Source of the DNA: an uncultured Burkholderiales bacterium
GTDB lineage: Bacteria > Pseudomonadota > Gammaproteobacteria > Burkholderiales > Burkholderiaceae_D
DNA length: 23,336 nucleotides
Direction of reading: 5' to 3'
Assembly: GCA_937872165.1 (NCBI GenBank)
Contig: CALMOR010000194.1
Location: 1-23,336 of the forward strand
The position numbers were made by a program, and so were the translations under genes. How positions within the stretch are numbered: position 1 is the stretch's first letter; each line of letters starts with the position of its first letter. The notes under the pieces were generated by a model. It saw only the letters and a list, made by a program, of their open reading frames with translations, was not told the DNA's origin and did not search any database. Shown piece by piece: positions 1-6,929 of the stretch.

Positions 1-1211
1 CCACACTCGGCGCGCTGCCCGGTACCTTCGCCGACTCGGTGCCGCATGCGGTCGTCCTGTCCACCTGCCACCGCACCGAGATCTACGCGGCGACCGAGCG
101 CCCGCACGACGCGCTGCCGGGCCTGCGCAACGACCTCGCACGGTGGATGGCCGCACACCACGACACGTCGAGCGAAGCGCTCGAGCCGCACTGGTACTGG
201 CACGTCGACGACGCATCGGTGCGGCATGCCTGTCGTGTCGCGAGCGGTCTCGACTCGATGGTCATCGGCGAGCCGCAGATCCTCGGCCAGATGAAGGACG
301 CCGCGCGCCAGGCCGAGGCGGTCGGCACCTTCGGCACGCCGCTTCGCCAGGCCTTCGATCGCTCGTTCGCGGTCGCCAAGGCGGTGCGCTCCGGCACGGC
401 CATCGGCTCGGCCAGCGTATCGATGGCCGCGGCCGCGGTGCGGCTGTCCGAGCGCATCTTCGATCGGCTCGATCGCCAGCGCATCGTCTTCGTCGGCGCG
501 GGCGAGATGATCGAGCTCGTCGCCACCCACTTCGCGGCGCGCACACCCACGGAGGTCGCGGTGGCCAACCGCACGCTCGAGCGCGGGCAGCGTCTCGCCG
601 CCCGGCTGGCGGAAACCGGCGTCGCGTCGCGGGCGATGCTGTTGTCGGAGCTGCCCCAGGAGCTCGGACGCTTCGACATCGTGATCTCGTCGACCGGCTC
701 GACGTTGCCGCTGATCGGACTCGGCATGGTCGAGCGTGCGTTGAAGTCGCGCCGACGGAAGCCGATGTTCATGGTCGACCTCGGGGTCCCGCGCGACATC
801 GAACGCGAGGTCGGCGACCTCGACGACGTGTTCCTCTACACCGTCGACGATCTCGGCCAGGTGGTCTCGAGCGGCATGCAGACGCGCCTCGCCGCGGTCG
901 GCGAGGCCGAGGCGATCATCGAGCGCGAGGTCGGACATTTCATGCGCTGGCTCGAAGGGCGCGGGACCGTCCCGGCGATCCGCGACCTGCATCAACGCGG
1001 CGACACCTTCCGCACCATCGAACTCGATCGCGCGAGGCGCCGCCTCGCGAAGGGCGACGACCCTTCGGTCGTGATCGAGGCGCTGGCCCACGGCATCACC
1101 AACAAGTTCCTGCACGGGCCGACGCAGCTGTTGCACGATGCGCCGGAAGACGTGCGCGCGCATCTGCTCGAGTACCTGCCCCGTCTCTTCGGCGCACGCA
1201 ACGATGAGTGA
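1..1211 (+). CDS. hemA: Glutamyl-tRNA reductase HemA, 5' truncated by window edge
   Basis: Reduces glutamyl-tRNA(Glu) with NADPH to glutamate-1-semialdehyde, the first step of C5-pathway tetrapyrrole synthesis in the cytoplasm. The frame is open to the window edge (codons start at base 3), so roughly the first 30 residues are missing; the GTG at 39 is internal, not the start. Seen: the catalytic cysteine in STCHRTE, the family signature GLDSMVIGEPQILGQ, a Rossmann motif VGAGEM for NADPH, a conserved ANRTLERG stretch, and the C-terminal helical dimerisation region. The catalytic motif reads Cys-His-Arg-Thr-Glu where the family almost always has Cys-Asn-Arg-Thr-Glu. The stop lies 9 bp before prfA, an arrangement common in Proteobacteria and suggesting co-transcription. 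Confidence 0.97.
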   Translation, partial: TLGALPGTFADSVPHAVVLSTCHRTEIYAATERPHDALPGLRNDLARWMAAHHDTSSEALEPHWYWHVDDASVRHACRVASGLDSMVIGEPQILGQMKDAARQAEAVGTFGTPLRQAFDRSFAVAKAVRSGTAIGSASVSMAAAAVRLSERIFDRLDRQRIVFVGAGEMIELVATHFAARTPTEVAVANRTLERGQRLAARLAETGVASRAMLLSELPQELGRFDIVISSTGSTLPLIGLGMVERALKSRRRKPMFMVDLGVPRDIEREVGDLDDVFLYTVDDLGQVVSSGMQTRLAAVGEAEAIIEREVGHFMRWLEGRGTVPAIRDLHQRGDTFRTIELDRARRRLAKGDDPSVVIEALAHGITNKFLHGPTQLLHDAPEDVRAHLLEYLPRLFGARNDE

Positions 1212-1220
1212 GCCCGCCTG

Positions 1221-2321
1221 ATGAAGCCGAGTCTGGCTTCGAAGCTCGATCAGCTCACCACCCGCCGCGCCGAACTCGAACGTCTGTTGTCGGACCCGCA
1301 GGCCACGTCCGATCTCGATCGCTATCGCGCGCTGAGCCGCGAGCATGCCGAGCTCGGGCCGCTGGTCGAGAGTCATGCCGCCTATCGCGCCGCGCTGTCG
1401 GACGAGACGGCGGCCCTCGAGCTGCAGGGCGACCCCGCGATGAAGGCCTTCGCGGAAGAGGAGCTGACGAGCGCCCGCACGCGCATCGCGTCCCTCGACG
1501 CGACGCTGCAACGACTGTTGCTGCCGAAGGATCCCGACGATGCGCGGCCGATGTTCCTCGAGATCCGCGCCGGCACCGGCGGCGACGAGTCCGCGCTCTT
1601 CGCGGGCGACCTGCTGCGCATGTACCTCCGCTACGCCGAGCGCCAGCGCTGGCAGGTCGAGATCGTGTCGTCGTCGCCGGCCGAGCTGGGCGGCTACAAG
1701 GAAGCCATCGTCCGCATCGCGCCGGGCAACGGCGACCCCGAAGCGCTCGCGCCGTACGCGCGACTCAAGTTCGAGTCGGGCGGTCATCGCGTCCAGCGTG
1801 TCCCGGTCACCGAGACCCAGGGCCGCATCCACACCTCGGCCTGCACGCTCGCCGTGATGCCGGAACCCGACGACATCGGAGACGTCGACATCCGCCCCGA
1901 CGAGATCCGCGTCGACACGTTCCGCGCGTCGGGAGCCGGCGGCCAGCACATCAACAAGACCGACTCCGCGGTGCGCATCACGCATCTGCCGACCGGCATC
2001 GTCGTCGAATGCCAGGACGATCGCAGCCAGCACAAGAACAAGGCCCAGGCGTTGAAGGTCCTCGCCGCCCGCATCACGGACCGGCAGGTCCGCGAACAGC
2101 AGGCCAGCGAAGCGGCGACGCGGCGCACGCTGGTCGGGTCGGGCGATCGGTCGGAGCGCATCCGCACCTACAACTTCCCGCAGGGCCGGGTGACCGACCA
2201 CCGCATCAACCTCACGCTCTACAAGCTCGAACTGGTCCTCGACGGCGACCTCGGCGAGCTGACCGATGCGCTGGTCGCAGAGCACCAGGCCGAGCAGCTC
2301 GCGGCCCTCGGCGAAAGCTGA
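1221..2321 (+). CDS. prfA: Peptide chain release factor 1 (RF1)
   Basis: Recognises UAA and UAG in the ribosomal A site and triggers peptidyl-tRNA hydrolysis. The 366-residue length is close to the usual 360. Seen: an N-terminal helical domain (1-100), the RF1-type codon-recognition tripeptide Pro-Val-Thr (about 195-197, in VPVTETQGRIHTSA), which separates it from RF2 (SPF), and the universal GGQ (240-242, in SGAGGQHINKTDSAVR) that enters the peptidyl transferase centre. The downstream prmC product methylates this glutamine. The ATG follows the hemA stop by 9 bp, with only a weak GAGTGAG upstream, so translation may be partly coupled to hemA. Confidence 0.98.
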   Translation: MKPSLASKLDQLTTRRAELERLLSDPQATSDLDRYRALSREHAELGPLVESHAAYRAALSDETAALELQGDPAMKAFAEEELTSARTRIASLDATLQRLLLPKDPDDARPMFLEIRAGTGGDESALFAGDLLRMYLRYAERQRWQVEIVSSSPAELGGYKEAIVRIAPGNGDPEALAPYARLKFESGGHRVQRVPVTETQGRIHTSACTLAVMPEPDDIGDVDIRPDEIRVDTFRASGAGGQHINKTDSAVRITHLPTGIVVECQDDRSQHKNKAQALKVLAARITDRQVREQQASEAATRRTLVGSGDRSERIRTYNFPQGRVTDHRINLTLYKLELVLDGDLGELTDALVAEHQAEQLAALGES

Positions 2322-2325
2322 GGCC

Positions 2326-3150
2326 TTGGTCGTCGACACGCTGCTGGCCGGCAGCGGCCTTCCGCGCTCGGAGGCGCTGCTGCTGCTCGCTCACGCGAGC
2401 GGACGGTCGCGCGAGCGGCTGATCGCGGGGTCGGATGACAGGCTCGACGCGGTCGCCGTCGACAGGTTCCGCTCGCTCGCAGGACGGCGGGCGGCCGGCG
2501 AGCCGATCGCCTATCTCGTCGGTCATCGCGAGTTCTTCGGTCGTCGCTTCACGATCGACGCGTCGGTGCTGATCCCGCGGCCCGAGACCGAGTTGCTGGT
2601 CGAGCTCGCGTTGCGATGGATCGATGCGAGGGCGCGACCGCCCCGCGTGCTCGACCTCGGCACCGGCAGCGGCATCGTCGCCGTCACGCTCTCGCTCGAA
2701 CGACCGTCGGTCGAGATCGTCGCGACCGACGTCGACGAGGCCGCCCTGCGCTGCGCGCGCGGCAACGCCGCGGGCCCGGGCGCACCGGTCGCTTTCCTCG
2801 CGGGCGACTGGTTCGCGGCCCTCGACCTCGCGGCGCGCTTCGACCTCGTCGTGTCGAACCCGCCGTACGTCGCGGCCGACGATCCACACCTGCGGCGAGG
2901 CGACCTGCGCTTCGAACCCGCGCATGCGTTGACCGACGGCGGCGACGGACTGCAGGCGATCCGGCGCATCGTCGTGGACGCGCCGTCGCGTCTGGCCGAC
3001 GACGGCGCATTGATGATCGAGCACGGCCACGATCAGGGACCGGCCGTCGCGCGGGCGATGCGCGAGGCCGGCTTCGTGTCCGTCGCGTCGCATCGCGACC
3101 TCGCCGGCATCGAACGGATTACCGTCGGCTCACGCGCCGTCGAACGCTGA
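2326..3150 (+). CDS. prmC: Release factor glutamine methyltransferase PrmC (HemK)
   Basis: SAM-dependent N5-methylation of the GGQ glutamine of RF1 and RF2. From the TTG at 2326 the protein is 274 aa (E. coli PrmC 277). It has an N-terminal helical substrate-binding domain (about 1-75), a conserved IPRPETELLVE stretch, SAM motif I DLGTGSG (about 110-116), the acidic end of the second strand (ATDVDEAAL) and the catalytic NPPY (about 178-181). An in-frame ATG at 2266 would overlap prfA by 56 bp and add 20 Ser/Arg/Lys-rich residues unlike the family, so the TTG just 4 bp after the prfA stop is preferred; the ribosome binding site is weak, consistent with coupling. End and function are certain, the start less so. 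Confidence 0.95.
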   Translation: MVVDTLLAGSGLPRSEALLLLAHASGRSRERLIAGSDDRLDAVAVDRFRSLAGRRAAGEPIAYLVGHREFFGRRFTIDASVLIPRPETELLVELALRWIDARARPPRVLDLGTGSGIVAVTLSLERPSVEIVATDVDEAALRCARGNAAGPGAPVAFLAGDWFAALDLAARFDLVVSNPPYVAADDPHLRRGDLRFEPAHALTDGGDGLQAIRRIVVDAPSRLADDGALMIEHGHDQGPAVARAMREAGFVSVASHRDLAGIERITVGSRAVER

Positions 3151-3152
3151 TT

Positions 3153-3158
3153 TATAAT
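3153..3158 (+). promoter_or_regulatory. TATAAT -10 box after prmC
   Basis: A perfect TATAAT starts 3 bp after the prmC stop and about 60 bp before the lipoprotein start. No good -35 hexamer lies 16-18 bp upstream. It suggests that the lipoprotein gene has its own start site rather than relying on the hemA-prfA-prmC transcript. Confidence 0.45.
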
Positions 3159-3219
3159 CGCCCGCTCGTTTCCGGCCTCGCGCACGCCAGGCCGCACGGC
3201 TCCATCACAGGAATCCTCC

Positions 3220-3672
3220 ATGAATCGCAAAGTCCTCGTCGGCCTGGTGCTCGTCGCCGCATTCGCGGCCTGCACGAAGAAGGAGAGCGACTCGTCCGCG
3301 ATGAGCAAGGCGAAGGACGACACCAACCAGGCCGTCGATTCCGCGAAGGGCGCGATGAGCAACGCGGCTCAGGCCACCAAGGACGCTGCCCGGGAGTCGG
3401 CCGACAAGGCCAGGGCCGCGACCAGCGACGCGGTCGATTCCACGAAGGACGCGAGCGGCGACGCGACGGATTCCTCGAAGACCGCGATGGAGAAGGCGAA
3501 GGACGCCACCAGCAACGCGGTCGACGCGACGAAGGAGAAAGCGGTCGAGGTCGGGGACAAGACCAAGGAACTCGCGATCGAGGCCAAGGACAAGATCAAG
3601 GAAGGCGCCGAGAAGACGTCCGACAAGGCCAAGGAACTGACCCAGCAGGCCAAGGACAAGGTCAGCAACTGA
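3220..3672 (+). CDS. LEA-like alanine/lysine-rich lipoprotein
   Basis: A 150-aa protein. Residues 1-18 form a lipoprotein-type signal (basic MNRK, a hydrophobic stretch, then FAAC with Cys18), so it is probably lipidated and exported; the -3 residue is Phe, an imperfect lipobox. After residue 25 the whole protein is low-complexity, made of Ala, Lys, Asp, Thr, Ser and Glu in recurring AKDATSNAVDATK-type units, as in group 3 LEA proteins and bacterial LEA-like, apolipoprotein-like helical repeats. It is predicted to be an extended amphipathic helix; no enzyme motif is visible. The ATG is preceded by CAGGAATCCTCC. It lies between prmC and grxD on the same strand. The role is unknown; protection during desiccation or envelope stress is inference from composition only. 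Confidence 0.85.
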   Translation: MNRKVLVGLVLVAAFAACTKKESDSSAMSKAKDDTNQAVDSAKGAMSNAAQATKDAARESADKARAATSDAVDSTKDASGDATDSSKTAMEKAKDATSNAVDATKEKAVEVGDKTKELAIEAKDKIKEGAEKTSDKAKELTQQAKDKVSN

Positions 3673-3716
3673 CCGCGCCGACCAGGCCTCTCTTCCGACT
3701 TTCGAAAGGTGACACC

Positions 3717-4049
3717 ATGAGCAGCGAAACGCAGACCGTCCACGAGTTCATCGACCAGACCGTGCATCAGAATCCGGTCGTGCTGTTCATGAAGGGCACG
3801 GCCCAGTTTCCCCAGTGCGGATTCTCGGGCCGCGCGATCCAGTTGCTGAAGGCCAACGGCGTCACGAGCCTCGTGACCGTCAACGTGCTCGACGACGACG
3901 AGGTCCGTCAGGGCGTGAAGGCCTATTCCAGCTGGCCGACCGTGCCGCAGCTCTACATCAAGGGCGAGTTCGTCGGCGGTTCGGACATCATCGGCGAGAT
4001 GCACGAAAGCGGCGAGCTGAAGAAGATGCTCGAGGGCACGGCGGTCTGA
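3717..4049 (+). CDS. grxD: Monothiol glutaredoxin Grx4 (GrxD family)
   Basis: A 110-aa monothiol glutaredoxin that binds a glutathione-ligated [2Fe-2S] cluster and passes it to targets, working with BolA-type partners in cytoplasmic iron-sulfur trafficking. Seen: the hallmark CGFS active site after FMKGTAQFPQ, the glutathione-binding WPTVPQLY and GGSDII segments, and the normal family length. The start follows a good AAGGTG site (cgaaaggtgacaccATG). It is separated from the lipoprotein gene by 44 bp and is followed by a strong terminator. The order prmC then grxD is common in betaproteobacteria, so the lipoprotein gene appears to be an insertion into that pair. Confidence 0.97.
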   Translation: MSSETQTVHEFIDQTVHQNPVVLFMKGTAQFPQCGFSGRAIQLLKANGVTSLVTVNVLDDDEVRQGVKAYSSWPTVPQLYIKGEFVGGSDIIGEMHESGELKKMLEGTAV

Positions 4050-4068
4050 CCGTCGTCGTCCTTCGCGG

Positions 4069-4096
4069 AAAAGCCGGCCACGCGCCGGTTTTTTTT
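4069..4096 (+). terminator. Intrinsic terminator after grxD
   Basis: The stem CCGGC (4074-4078) and GCCGG (4084-4088) with loop CACGC is flanked by four A on the left and eight T (4089-4096) on the right. It starts about 20 bp after the grxD stop and marks the end of the hemA-to-grxD block. Confidence 0.9.
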
Positions 4097-4309
4097 CGCC
4101 GATCGAATCGACGCCTGCTCGCATCGCGATGCCGAGGATGGATTGTCGCCACCACCATCGTCCGCCCCGCCGTGTCGGCGAATGAGACAGGCGATTGAGA
4201 GCACCGCCGAATCGACCGACGTCGCGACGGGGCGACAGTGGAGTCGACGACCTGCGCGTGGTTCGGTGGGATCCACGCGCGAAGGCGCTCCATCCTTTTC
4301 GAGGTGATC

Positions 4310-4573
4310 ATGGAAATGGAACGTGCGCTCATCGATCTGGCCCGCGTGCGCAAGTCGATCCGCAAGGTCCTCGACAGCGCCCGGGCGGAATCGATTGCCC
4401 TGTCCGACGCGATCGCTGCGCATCCGAGCGATGCGATGATCCGGCTACGAACGATCCATCTGCAGGAACTCGACGCGGTCCAGGCGCTGGCCGCTTCGCT
4501 CGAGCTGTTCGAGAAGCGGCTGCCGGGCATCGAGCGCGCGATCGACGTTTCGAGGAGGTGCACCTGCCGCTGA
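4310..4573 (+). CDS. Small helical hypothetical protein
   Basis: An 87-aa protein that I do not recognise. The codons are strongly G/C at the third position, and the ATG at 4310 is directly preceded by GAGGTGATC, an extended match to the 16S anti-Shine-Dalgarno; a second ATG two codons later (4316) is also possible. The sequence is predicted to be two long amphipathic helices (ERALIDLARVRKSIRKVL; LQELDAVQALAASLELFEKR) with a short basic, cysteine-containing tail (RRCTCR). There is no signal peptide or membrane helix. The 214 bp between the grxD terminator and this gene hold no other reading frame I believe, only a 12-bp palindrome at 4121-4132. The function is unknown. Confidence 0.6.
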   Translation: MEMERALIDLARVRKSIRKVLDSARAESIALSDAIAAHPSDAMIRLRTIHLQELDAVQALAASLELFEKRLPGIERAIDVSRRCTCR

Positions 4574-4629
4574 CGAACCATGCAGCAACGACGCACCGGC
4601 GCACCGTTGCGCTCGAGCTCCAATAAGCA

Positions 4630-4649
4630 GTAACCCGTAACCCGTAACC
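4630..4649 (+). repeat. Heptamer tandem repeat (GTAACCC), about 3 copies
   Basis: Two full copies of GTAACCC and a third partial copy (GTAACC) lie in the intergenic space 27 bp before the glycine-zipper gene. The unit is more A+T-rich than its surroundings. The function is unknown. Confidence 0.7.
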
Positions 4650-4675
4650 GCCCGCAAGGGCCAACAGGAGAGACG

Positions 4676-5158
4676 ATGAACGAGACGAACGACAACAGGA
4701 AGCAAGCCAACCTCGACCCGATCACCGGAGAGCCCGGTGCTCACCCGGTCGGCGTCGGTATCGGTGCGGCCGCGGGCGGGATGGCGACCGGCGCGGCCGC
4801 CGGGACGCTGGCCGCGGGTCCGGTGGGGACCGCGGTCGGAGCTGCGGTCGGGGCGGTCGTGGGAGCCCTGGGCGGCAAGGCGATCGCCGAGCACTTCGAT
4901 CCGACGGTGGAAGCCGAACACTGGCGGACCGCGCACGCGACGCAGCCCTACTTCGTCGAAGGCAAGGACTACGAGGCCTACGAGCCTGCGTACCGGCTCG
5001 GGGGGCAGAACCGCGACCGCTATGCCAACAAGAGCTTCGACGAGGTCGAGCCTTCGCTGGCCGCCGAGTACGAGGGCATGCGGGGCGAAGGGCACGTCAA
5101 GTGGGACGACGCGAAGCATGCAGTTCGCGCAGCCTGGGACCGCGTGACGAGCAGTTGA
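4676..5158 (+). CDS. Glycine-zipper protein, uncharacterised
   Basis: A 160-aa protein with a clear AGGAG ribosome binding site 6 bp before the ATG. Residues 1-22 are polar (MNETNDNRKQANLDPITGEP), and residues about 24-68 are a Gly/Ala-rich hydrophobic segment with repeated GxxxG spacing (GVGIGAAAGG, GAAVGAVVGALGG), typical of glycine-zipper membrane-associated proteins. The C-terminal half is soluble, rich in aromatic and acidic residues (YFVEGKDYEAYEPAYRLG; SFDEVEPSLAAEYEGM). There is no classical signal peptide. Similar small proteins occur in many proteobacteria next to stress genes, but I know of no assigned function. It converges on the downstream minus-strand pair. Confidence 0.85.
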   Translation: MNETNDNRKQANLDPITGEPGAHPVGVGIGAAAGGMATGAAAGTLAAGPVGTAVGAAVGAVVGALGGKAIAEHFDPTVEAEHWRTAHATQPYFVEGKDYEAYEPAYRLGGQNRDRYANKSFDEVEPSLAAEYEGMRGEGHVKWDDAKHAVRAAWDRVTSS

Positions 5159-5164
5159 CGAGCG

Positions 5165-5193
5165 CCGCATCGGCTTTCTCTCGGCCGATGCGG
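5165..5193. terminator. Hairpin between convergent genes
   Basis: A perfect 10-bp inverted repeat, CCGCATCGGC (5165-5174) and GCCGATGCGG (5184-5193), with a 9-nt loop lies between the glycine-zipper gene stop (5158) and the stop of the minus-strand micropeptide (5207). Neither side has a strong T tract, so it may be a weak bidirectional terminator or a 3' end stabiliser. Confidence 0.55.
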
Positions 5194-5206
5194 TTCTCGA
5201 TGCGCG

Positions 5207-5281
5207 TTAGTGCGTGAACAGAGCGATGAGGATGATGATGGGAATGGGAACACCGAGGAACAGCAGAAGAAGCGATCGCAT
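5207..5281 (-). CDS. 24-aa hydrophobic membrane micropeptide
   Basis: A small reading frame in the gap after the 314-aa membrane protein gene. It has an ATG at 5281, a TAA at 5207 and a good GGAGA ribosome binding site (ggagaaatcATG), and it starts 20 bp after the upstream gene's stop. The product is one short hydrophobic helix: MRSLLLLFLGVP, then IPIIILIALF and a polar THstop. The basic start, Leu/Ile core and central Gly-Val-Pro-Ile-Pro are not expected by chance in DNA this G+C-rich. I recall similar tiny GVPIPIII peptides in other proteobacterial genomes but know of no named family. It is probably co-transcribed with the upstream membrane protein gene; the function is unknown. Confidence 0.65.
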   Translation of the reverse strand: MRSLLLLFLGVPIPIIILIALFTH

Positions 5282-5301
5282 GATTTCTCCGTCAGGAAAG
5301 G

Positions 5302-6246
5302 TCAGAGGTCACGGCGGCGGCCGCCGTAGGTTGCAGCGAGACTGGCCGTGAACGCGCCGATCAACAGCGACACGAACAGCCACAGCGACGCGTAGGACGT
5401 TGCCTTGCGGGCCTTGTCCGCGGCTTCCTTGGCCTTGGCAGCCGTATCGGCGACGGTCGCCTGCGTCTTCGTGAAGGTATCGGTCACGCGCTTCTCCGCA
5501 TCCTGCTGCGACAAGCCGGTCCGCTGAGCCACCAGTTGACCGACGTAGCGCTGATCGTCCGGCGCCAGCGTTCCCGTCTTCAACGACTGAGCGAAGATCC
5601 GGCCGACTTCCGCGGTGGACTGCGCGGGGCTGGCGGTGGAAGGATCGGTGCTCGCGCTCGTGTCCTTGCGGAACAGCGAATCGATGAAGTAACCGGTCGA
5701 GGCGCCGTCGTTGGATCCGCCGTCCTTGGCGGCGCTCGCAGCGGCACCGGCACCGGCCGCTGTCGCCGCGGTCGCCGCACCGCCCGCGACCGACGCGCCC
5801 GCCTCGACGCCGGCACCGGTGATCGAGCCGATCACCGAGCTCAGCGCAGCGGCGGTGATCAGCGTCGCGACCGACCAGGCGATGAAGCCGTGAGCCGTAT
5901 CGCGGAAGTAGACTTCGTCGGTATGCGTGCCGACCCACTTCGTCCGCAGACGGCCGGCGATGTATCCGCCCATGCCGGACGCCAGCAGCTGGGTGACGGT
6001 GAGCCAGACGATCGCAGAGACGCCGACGGCGGTGGCGCTCAGGCCATGCTGAGACCACGGCGAGATCGACGACATGCCGAGGCCGACACCGAGCACGAGC
6101 AGGATCAGGGACAGCGAGGCCGCACCCGTGGCACCCGCGAACACGGCTCCCCACGAGACCGCCGACTGCGAGCCGGACGGCTGCGACAGCGCCGGAGTCG
6201 CGGGCGCGATCGAATCCACGCCTCTTCTTGCTTCATTGGTAATCAT
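5302..6246 (-). CDS. Multi-pass membrane protein, uncharacterised
   Basis: A 314-aa protein starting at the ATG at 6246 behind a strong AGGGGGAA site; an upstream in-frame ATG at 6264 lacks one. It has a polar N-terminus (about 1-30), then membrane helices around AVFAGATGAASLSLILLVLG, VSAIVWLTVTQLLASGMGGYIAG and FIAWSVATLITAAALSSVIG. A long Ala/Gly/Ser-rich, probably disordered or periplasmic region follows, with a coiled-coil-like Lys/Ala stretch (AAKAKEAADKARKA), and then a last helix (LWLFVSLLIGAFTASLAATYGG) and a basic end. The central region echoes the composition of the LEA-like lipoprotein. Similar proteins are usually labelled hypothetical membrane proteins. It is followed 20 bp on by the micropeptide. 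Confidence 0.85.
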   Translation of the reverse strand: MITNEARRGVDSIAPATPALSQPSGSQSAVSWGAVFAGATGAASLSLILLVLGVGLGMSSISPWSQHGLSATAVGVSAIVWLTVTQLLASGMGGYIAGRLRTKWVGTHTDEVYFRDTAHGFIAWSVATLITAAALSSVIGSITGAGVEAGASVAGGAATAATAAGAGAAASAAKDGGSNDGASTGYFIDSLFRKDTSASTDPSTASPAQSTAEVGRIFAQSLKTGTLAPDDQRYVGQLVAQRTGLSQQDAEKRVTDTFTKTQATVADTAAKAKEAADKARKATSYASLWLFVSLLIGAFTASLAATYGGRRRDL

Positions 6247-6310
6247 CGAATTCCCCCTGGGCAATGCCCTTTGATTGTCGATCGAGCGTCACGGCCTTGA
6301 AGACGAGCGG

Positions 6311-6703
6311 TCAAGACAGGAGCTCCGCCGGGACCTTGCCGCCGTTGGCCGCGATCTTCTGCATGACCTGCTTGTGCAGCCAGATGTTCATCGACGCCGA
6401 GTCGTTCGTGTCGCCGGTGTAATGCAACTCGGTCGCGAGCTGCTTGCGGTTCGCGAGACTGCTGTCGAGGCCGACGAGCTTCATCAGGTCGACGATCGAG
6501 GTCTTCCAGTTTAGCTGCTGCCCGCTCTGGGCCTGCATCTGCGTGAGCACCGCATCGATATCCACCGGCGGCGCCGTGGCGGCACTCACGGTCGGGGCGG
6601 CGCTTCCCGGAGGAGCGGTCTGGCTGGACGCGGCGAGGTCGCCCTGGCTGGCAGGATGCGACGGCGGAAATATCTTGTGGAAGAGATCGGACAGGATGCC
6701 CAT
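6311..6703 (-). CDS. DUF3597 domain protein
   Basis: A 130-aa protein: a short amphipathic N-terminus (MGILSDLFHKIFPP), a Pro/Ala/Ser-rich linker (about 15-58), then the DUF3597 core (about 60-130) with VDIDAVLTQM, NWKTSIVDLMKLVGLDSSL, ATELHYTGDTNDSASMN and the highly conserved end IWLHKQVMQKI..NGGKVPAELL. The ATG at 6703 has AAAGG six bases upstream; a longer open frame upstream has non-family sequence and is not used. The family is widespread in proteobacteria and has no established biochemical role. It lies 64 bp upstream of the membrane protein gene on the same strand and is divergent from the gene at 6930. Confidence 0.92.
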   Translation of the reverse strand: MGILSDLFHKIFPPSHPASQGDLAASSQTAPPGSAAPTVSAATAPPVDIDAVLTQMQAQSGQQLNWKTSIVDLMKLVGLDSSLANRKQLATELHYTGDTNDSASMNIWLHKQVMQKIAANGGKVPAELLS

Positions 6704-6929
6704 GGAGGACCTTTCAGGTGAAATCGAAGTGCCCGTTTCGCGCGACGAGGCAGTGCGCGCATCTTGCAAGCACCGCTCGCCCGATGAACCGGCGGAAGTC
6801 AGACGCCGCGTTGTAGGCGGTCGTTGGATTCGTCGCATTTCGCCGTTGTCCATCCGACCGGCCATGCCCTTATCGACTAGCTTTGCGCTCTCGCCACGAC
6901 CGTGGCACGGACCTCCGGAGACACGCCTC

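Noticed and set aside
2266..2325. Upstream ATG for prmC inside prfA
   Set aside because: The added 20 residues are Ser/Arg/Pro/Lys-rich and outside the family alignment; the TTG at 2326 gives the standard length.
4121..4132. 12-bp palindrome GCATCGCGATGC after the grxD terminator
   Set aside because: A single palindrome in G+C-rich intergenic DNA without a second copy or promoter context is not enough to call an operator.
4195..4626. A 143-codon open frame overlapping the 87-aa gene in another frame
   Set aside because: The composition is Arg/Ala/Pro/Gly-rich without protein-like pattern and there is no ribosome binding site; the 87-aa frame has both codon bias and a strong site.
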